Source: Gilliamella sp. N-G2
GTDB lineage: Bacteria > Pseudomonadota > Gammaproteobacteria > Enterobacterales > Orbaceae
Length of the DNA stretch: 64,000 bases
Assembly: GCF_002142215.1 (NCBI RefSeq)
Contig: NZ_NAST01000003.1
Span: forward strand, 1-64,000
Direction: 5' to 3'
Shown here: positions 59,367-64,000 of the stretch, one piece after another
Layout of the letters: each line of letters begins with the position of its first letter
Position numbering within the stretch: position 1 is the stretch's first letter
Notes under the pieces: generated by a model
The model's input: the letters and a program-made list of their open reading frames with translations, nothing else
Database searches by the model: none
What the model was told of the DNA's origin: nothing
Position numbers and translations under genes: made by a program

Positions 59367-59397
59367 AAATAAAAGCCCATAAACAGGGCTTTTTTTA
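59367..59397. terminator. Bidirectional terminator between nagC and asd
   Basis: An 8-bp stem AAAAGCCC/GGGCTTTT (59371-59378, 59386-59393) with T-runs on both strands serves the convergent pair. Confidence 0.9.
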
Positions 59398-59404
59398 TTC
59401 ATCA

Positions 59405-60508
59405 TTAAGCTAAGATGCGTAGCATTCTTCGTAATGGTTCAGCAGCACCCCATAATAACTGATCGCCAACCGTAAAGGCTGATAGATACTCTTTACCCAT
59501 ATTCAATTTACGTAAACGTCCAACTGGTGTACTTAAGGTACCTGTAACCGCAGCTGGAGTAAGTTCTCGCATAGAAAGTTCACGATCATTTGGTACAACT
59601 TTAACCCAATCATTATGAGCAGCAAGTAGTTTTTCAATCTCAGGAATGCTGATATCTTTCTTCAATTTAATCGTGAATGATTGACTATGGCAACGTAATG
59701 CCCCAACTCGTACACAAAGTCCATCGACTGAAATAATCTGACTCGTTCCTAGAATTTTATTGGTTTCCGCTTGGCCTTTCCACTCTTCACGACTTTGGCC
59801 GTTATCAAGAGCTTTATCAATCCATGGGATTAAGCTACCCGCTAAAGGCACGCCAAAATTATCAGTCGGTAAACTACCATCACGCATTTTTTGTGTCACT
59901 TTGCGTTCAATATCTAAAATAGAAGAGTTAGGATCTTGTAGTTCTTTAGCAACTTCAGCGTTTAACATTCCCATTTGGGTCAGTAATTCACGCATATGAC
60001 GTGCACCACCACCAGAAGCCGCTTGATAAGTTGAAACAGAAACCCAATCGATTAAGTTTTCAGCAAATAATCCACCAAGTGACATCAACATTAAACTTAC
60101 TGTACAGTTACCACCAACAAAAGTTTTAATGCCTCTATCTAAGGCTGATTGAATGTTAGCTTTATTCACTGGATCAAGAACAATAATTGCATCATCTTCC
60201 ATACGTAAAGTTGACGCAGCATCAATCCAGTAGCCTTGCCAACCGGTTGCACGCAATTTTGCATAAATTTCAGAGGTATAATCACCACCTTGGCAGGTGA
60301 CAATAATATCTAATGCTTTTAAAGCATCAATATCATCGGCACTTTGTAATATTCCTGTTTTTCCGCCAAAAGAAGGAGCTGCTTGACCAGCTTGAGAAGT
60401 AGAAAAGAAAACAGGATTGATATAATCAAAATCATGCTCTTCAACCATACGTTGCATAAGAACAGAGCCCACCATTCCTCGCCAACCGACAAAACCAACA
60501 TTTTTCAT
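59405..60508 (-). CDS. asd: Aspartate-semialdehyde dehydrogenase
   Basis: A 367-residue enzyme that makes aspartate semialdehyde for lysine, diaminopimelate, threonine and methionine. NADP-binding [14 protein letters not shown], the catalytic Cys in [21 protein letters not shown] and the His in [11 protein letters not shown]. The length and wording follow E. coli Asd. Monocistronic. Confidence 0.98.
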   Translation of the reverse strand: MKNVGFVGWRGMVGSVLMQRMVEEHDFDYINPVFFSTSQAGQAAPSFGGKTGILQSADDIDALKALDIIVTCQGGDYTSEIYAKLRATGWQGYWIDAASTLRMEDDAIIVLDPVNKANIQSALDRGIKTFVGGNCTVSLMLMSLGGLFAENLIDWVSVSTYQAASGGGARHMRELLTQMGMLNAEVAKELQDPNSSILDIERKVTQKMRDGSLPTDNFGVPLAGSLIPWIDKALDNGQSREEWKGQAETNKILGTSQIISVDGLCVRVGALRCHSQSFTIKLKKDISIPEIEKLLAAHNDWVKVVPNDRELSMRELTPAAVTGTLSTPVGRLRKLNMGKEYLSAFTVGDQLLWGAAEPLRRMLRILA

Positions 60509-60686
60509 AGTTTATTTCCAAAAGTAGATGTTATATAAAGAAATATTCATTTACTATTAAAGCAAAAAATCACCATAAAACAAGTCAGATAAGAATTATT
60601 TTTCTAGTCAAGCAGATAATAACGTGGTGTTATATATAATTTTATAGGCAAAACTGAATATTATGCTAAAACTAGTACTTCATAAA

Positions 60687-62750
60687 CTAGTCAGTAATAT
60701 TCGTTTTCCACATAAAAAACACCACCATATTGACAAAATTATTAATAAAATGGCCATCTTCTTGGTTAGCTACAATAAAGACGTTTTCATTTTGAGAACT
60801 ATTTATCTCACCGAGTCGAGCTGCAAATTTGGCACTCTGCCAAGGAGATACGCGCGCATCTTGTAATCCAACTGAAAGCATCACCGGTGGGTAGTTAATA
60901 CCTTCACGTAGATTAAGATAAGCATCGATAGTTTGCAGGTTTTTAAATTCCTGTTTATTGAAAGGCGAACCAAATTCCGCAAAATTGGCATTACCAATTG
61001 GAATTTGATCTAAGCGACTCATATTCAACATACCGGAGGTGATTGCAGCGGCGGCAAAAAGCTCTGGATATCTTGCTAATGCGGAACCAATTACAATACC
61101 ACCAGCATTTACACCACTAATAACTAACTTGGATGAATTGGTGTAACGATGATCAATAAGGTATTTTGCACATTTGATAAAATCATTGACGGAATTAATT
61201 TTATTTTTACCCTTTCCATCATAATGCCATTTAGGCCCTAACTCACCACCACCACGAACATGAGCGATAGCAATAATACCCCCTTTTTCAAGCCAAATTA
61301 AACGAGTAGTATTATAATAGTTAGGATATTCACTTTGACCATAGGCTCCATAAGCAAATAACCAAGTTGGATTACTTCCATCAAGTTTAACTCCTTTTCG
61401 ATGGATAAGTGTAAGTGGAATAAGCTCACCATCATTGGATTTAACCCATTTTTGTTCTGATTCATAATCTGCAAATAGTGATGCATCAGTATTTATTATT
61501 TTAGAATCTTCAATTAACTGACTATCAGGGTCATATTGCAATATTTTTGGTGGCATGTTCCAATTTTGTTGGGTAAATAAAATCTCTTTATTGTCTAAAC
61601 TAGAAAAAATAGCCGTTACCTCATTACCATCACTAATAGGAATCATTTTGATGTTATGCAGATCGGAAAAAGGAATAGTAACAAATTTATACTTTCCATA
61701 ATCATAATAAGCAAGATAAATAGCATCTTTACTGACTGTAAATAGAACCAATTCGCCTTTTTTCCATTCAATTATTTTTTCTTCTGGAGAATGGATATGA
61801 TTAAGGTTTAGTCGAGAAATGGTATAACCTGAAAAGTTATTATATTTAGCCAAATAAAGCCAATTATCTCGTACAAAAAAATCCTCTACATTTTGTTTTC
61901 TATCGATGATCTTTTTCCAATATTTGTTTCCCAGATAAAGAGAGTTAGAGTCGGTTAAATACAAATCTATGGCATCACCAGATATTGAAGATTCCACTGA
62001 AACAACTGCCCAATTAGCAGATAAAGATAAATTGATATTTTGGTCAGTATTAGCTTGATAATCCTCGATATTGGCTTTGCCAAAAATAGCCGAATCCTTT
62101 TCAATATTGGAGCCTAAACGATGAAGATAGAGTTCTTCCGTTCCTAACTTTCGATTATTAGAATTAGCAAAATTATTACGATGATAGAAAAAAGATAAAT
62201 TATCACTCGCCCATACTATATTTGAAGCAGTTATGCCGGATAAGCTATCGGCTAGATGTGCTTTAGTTTTTACATTAATCACATTGATAGCTGAAACTTC
62301 AGAGCCATTTTCGGAAATAGCATAAGCAATATACTTACCATCATTTGATGGGTAGAAATTATATATATAACCAACTGATGGGTCGACTAATAATCTTTCT
62401 TTGCCGAATCGATCTTTAACAAACAAACGGTTATAAGGATGCTTATTTGTTCGTTTCAAGTAAAAAGTATTATCACCCTTTAGTCTAATATTATGAATTA
62501 TTGGTTCAGTTCCATAATCTGTTAATTCACTGAATCGTTTTTCAATCGATGAGAACAAATCGAGTTTTTTAAGAATTTTCATTGAACGATTTGATTCAGA
62601 TAATAACCAATTATTAGTTAGATCCTTTTCTGTTTCCATCCAACCATAACTGTCAACTAATGAATAAGAGTTGTTAGATACACAACTAATGCAGTTCACT
62701 AATGATAAAAAGGCAATAATGATAAAAAAAAATTTTTTTAACCAGAACAT
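60687..62750 (-). CDS. Prolyl-oligopeptidase-family protein lacking the catalytic serine
   Basis: A 687-residue secreted S9-family protein. The N-terminus is a signal peptide with cysteines (SLVNCISC, about 16-23), possibly a poor lipobox. A beta-propeller covers about 60-410 and an alpha/beta-hydrolase domain about 430-687. The nucleophile elbow reads ISGVNAGG: Asn548 stands where the family has Ser (GGSNGG or GRSAGG), with codon AAT at 61107-61109. The Asp (D631 in GLQDARVSPWQSAKF) and His (H667 in EDGHF) of the triad remain, as does RGGGELGP. It is predicted inactive as a serine peptidase, unless this is a sequence error. Monocistronic. Confidence 0.85.
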   Translation of the reverse strand: MFWLKKFFFIIIAFLSLVNCISCVSNNSYSLVDSYGWMETEKDLTNNWLLSESNRSMKILKKLDLFSSIEKRFSELTDYGTEPIIHNIRLKGDNTFYLKRTNKHPYNRLFVKDRFGKERLLVDPSVGYIYNFYPSNDGKYIAYAISENGSEVSAINVINVKTKAHLADSLSGITASNIVWASDNLSFFYHRNNFANSNNRKLGTEELYLHRLGSNIEKDSAIFGKANIEDYQANTDQNINLSLSANWAVVSVESSISGDAIDLYLTDSNSLYLGNKYWKKIIDRKQNVEDFFVRDNWLYLAKYNNFSGYTISRLNLNHIHSPEEKIIEWKKGELVLFTVSKDAIYLAYYDYGKYKFVTIPFSDLHNIKMIPISDGNEVTAIFSSLDNKEILFTQQNWNMPPKILQYDPDSQLIEDSKIINTDASLFADYESEQKWVKSNDGELIPLTLIHRKGVKLDGSNPTWLFAYGAYGQSEYPNYYNTTRLIWLEKGGIIAIAHVRGGGELGPKWHYDGKGKNKINSVNDFIKCAKYLIDHRYTNSSKLVISGVNAGGIVIGSALARYPELFAAAAITSGMLNMSRLDQIPIGNANFAEFGSPFNKQEFKNLQTIDAYLNLREGINYPPVMLSVGLQDARVSPWQSAKFAARLGEINSSQNENVFIVANQEDGHFINNFVNMVVFFMWKTNITD

Positions 62751-62914
62751 TATTGATCTCCTTTTATCATGCTCTATAAAAAATAAAACTAGAATAATTA
62801 TCTAGTTCTATCACTTATATCTTAATGTATCAAATGATTATTATTCATTCGTTTTGGCCCACTCTTCGTCTCAAATATAGATTATTATTGCAATTTAGAT
62901 AATTGGTTTTTAAT

Positions 62915-62940
62915 AAAAAAAGCCCGAATTATCGGGCTTA
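62915..62940 (-). terminator. Terminator after the EIIA gene
   Basis: A perfect 8-bp stem AAGCCCGA/TCGGGCTT (62921-62928, 62933-62940) with a 4-base loop. The minus strand continues into a T-run. Confidence 0.85.
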
Positions 62941-62964
62941 TTTTAGTTTTGTGCGTTGTCAATT

Positions 62965-63396
62965 TTAGAAATCTTCATCACTTGGTTCATCTGCTGCCAT
63001 TGCTGCCATATTATACCGCTCAATCCCTTGAGTTCCGGCTTGTATAATATCTGGTAACAATGTTACTAGATTTACCTCACTGCGTTGCATAAAAGTTTCT
63101 AACAGCATGGGCACATTTACCCCAGTGACTATTTCTATATTAGGAAAATCAGCCATCAATCTAACTAAAGTATTAAATGGTGTGCCACCTTTTAAATCAA
63201 CAAAACAGACAATTTCCGAGCCAAAATGCTGTAATGTTTTTAGCTTTTGTTGCAGTTGCTGTTGAAAATCATCGGTTGATTGTCCCATAGCAAACGAAAC
63301 AGCTTCACACTGAGATTGTTTACCACAAATCATTTCCGCCGTTTCAATTAAACCTTTCGCTGTTGAACCATGAGTACTGACTAATACAGAAATCAT
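62965..63396 (-). CDS. PTS mannose-family enzyme IIA component
   Basis: A 143-residue EIIA-Man-type domain. It has the phospho-accepting His9 in SVLVSTHGSTAKGL, the conserved DLKGGTPFNTL (about 70-80) and VTGVNVPMLLE. It carries phosphate from HPr to a IIB protein not seen in this window. An acidic tail (ADEPSDEDF) ends the protein. It starts 17 bases after the SIS-domain gene stop and is the last gene of the operon, whose IIB, IIC and IID are presumably upstream beyond the window. Confidence 0.92.
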   Translation of the reverse strand: MISVLVSTHGSTAKGLIETAEMICGKQSQCEAVSFAMGQSTDDFQQQLQQKLKTLQHFGSEIVCFVDLKGGTPFNTLVRLMADFPNIEIVTGVNVPMLLETFMQRSEVNLVTLLPDIIQAGTQGIERYNMAAMAADEPSDEDF

Positions 63397-63413
63397 CGAG
63401 TTAAGTTCCTATT

Positions 63414-64000
63414 TTAATAATCTAAACAACGATAATAACGACGGATTGTCATTGGATGACGATTGAGATGTTCAACATAAGCATCGATACGATTATTAAT
63501 AGCTCGGAAGACAAATGGTGAAAGATTTCCACGATATTTTTCCGATATACCTGGTAATTCATAATCTTTAGTATCAATAATGGTGTAATTACCACAGATT
63601 TGCGGTAAGAACTTAGCTACTCTTTCACTTAATGGCCGTTGGGTATCTTCACCAACATAAACAGTGACTGCTGTGTCACGGTCGATAACTTCTAACGTAC
63701 CATGGAAAAACTCTGCTGATTCAATTGATTTTGATCGTAACCAGTGTTGCTCTTCCCAATAACACATAGCATGAGAATAAGTTGCTCCCCATTGATTACC
63801 CGCGCCAACAAAATAGTGCATTGAATCATTATGATGTTTTTCAGCAACTTCTTGACCAAATTTATCGGCTTTTTTGGCAACAGCTACGATATTTTGGGCA
63901 AAATGTTGATCCATTTGTTGGTAAAATTCATCATAATCTGGAAATTCACCCGCTAAAAACATTAAACGATCGGCTGTCATAAAGAATTTTAACTGTTCAT
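63414..64000 (-). CDS. SIS-domain sugar-phosphate deglycase, C-terminal part (5' cut by window edge)
   Basis: The frame stays open to the window edge, giving at least 195 residues. It is the second SIS domain of an FrlB/GfrF-type protein, with SMHYFVGAGNQWGATYSHAMC, SIESAEFFHGTLEVID and the ending NRHPMTIRRYYRCLDY. This ending resembles fructoselysine-6-phosphate deglycases. A Met at 63980 is inside the domain and is not the true start, since EQLKFF precedes it in frame. The next gene is a mannose-family EIIA, as in gfr-type loci for Amadori products. A GlmS-like isomerase role is the alternative. Confidence 0.8.
   Translation of the reverse strand, partial: EQLKFFMTADRLMFLAGEFPDYDEFYQQMDQHFAQNIVAVAKKADKFGQEVAEKHHNDSMHYFVGAGNQWGATYSHAMCYWEEQHWLRSKSIESAEFFHGTLEVIDRDTAVTVYVGEDTQRPLSERVAKFLPQICGNYTIIDTKDYELPGISEKYRGNLSPFVFRAINNRIDAYVEHLNRHPMTIRRYYRCLDY

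Noticed and set aside
60663-60866. 67-aa ORF over the end of the oligopeptidase gene
   Set aside because: It is the antisense shadow of the S9-family gene, with no ribosome site and no recognisable motif.

Overview
The window looks like chromosomal core DNA of a low-GC gammaproteobacterium. Almost every protein has an E. coli-type counterpart in length and motifs, but the DNA is strongly AT-rich. The initiator tRNA, the rpsB-tsf-pyrH-frr cluster, coaBC-dut-slmA, lpxA-lpxB-rnhB, nagBAC and the non-PTS sucrose (csc) genes point to a host-associated relative of the enterics. The best guess is the order Orbales, for example a Gilliamella-like insect-gut symbiont. That name is inference from gene content; no 16S rRNA gene is present. 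No insertion sequence, phage, integrase or CRISPR array was seen.

Layout. 1-212: end of a tuf gene. 0.6-2.1 kb: a secreted adhesin-like protein. 2.3-6.5 kb: a TonB-dependent receptor, a Crp/Fnr-family regulator, a cupin and a SAM methyltransferase. An identical 16-bp FNR/DNR-type dyad lies upstream of the receptor and across the regulator's own start. 6.6-7.0 kb: yjdM. 7.1-10.5 kb: rpsB-tsf-pyrH-frr with an S2-type leader. 10.7-13.4 kb: deoC-deoR followed by dxr, with two 16-bp DeoR-like operators. 13.4-19.1 kb: maa and the sucrose regulon cscK, cscA, cscR, cscB with shared operators. 19.3-25.0 kb: cysE, mscS and the slmA-dut-coaBC / recN block. 25.3-32.2 kb: mntH (Fur box), a YagU-like protein, metE, a Firmicutes-like metF, tRNA-fMet and a GFA-fold protein. 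32.3-38.6 kb: carAB divergent from argF with ArgR boxes, then pgpA. 38.6-43.6 kb: nadK, grpE, def, dprA, rraA, menA. 43.7-47.0 kb: HlyD plus two ABC-2 permeases with no ATPase. 47.3-54.2 kb: ndh, yiiX, rnhB-lpxB-lpxA-fabZ, an FkpA-like lipoprotein and tusDC. 54.4-60.5 kb: nagE divergent from nagBAC, then asd. 60.7-64.0 kb: a prolyl-oligopeptidase-like protein lacking the catalytic serine, a mannose-family EIIA, and the C-terminal part of a SIS-domain sugar-phosphate deglycase.

How the genes work together. Three sugar-handling units (sucrose, N-acetylglucosamine, and a probable Amadori-sugar or mannose-family PTS unit) suggest a diet of plant or honey sugars plus amino sugars. CRP, CscR, NagC and DeoR sites recognisable by eye suggest classical enteric control. 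Iron and manganese genes carry Fur-type boxes, carAB/argF carry ARG boxes, recN carries a LexA box, and grpE a sigma-32 promoter.

The least explained parts are the Crp/Fnr-TonB-cupin-methyltransferase locus, the serine-less oligopeptidase, the ATPase-less HlyD/ABC-2 operon and the adhesin-like protein.
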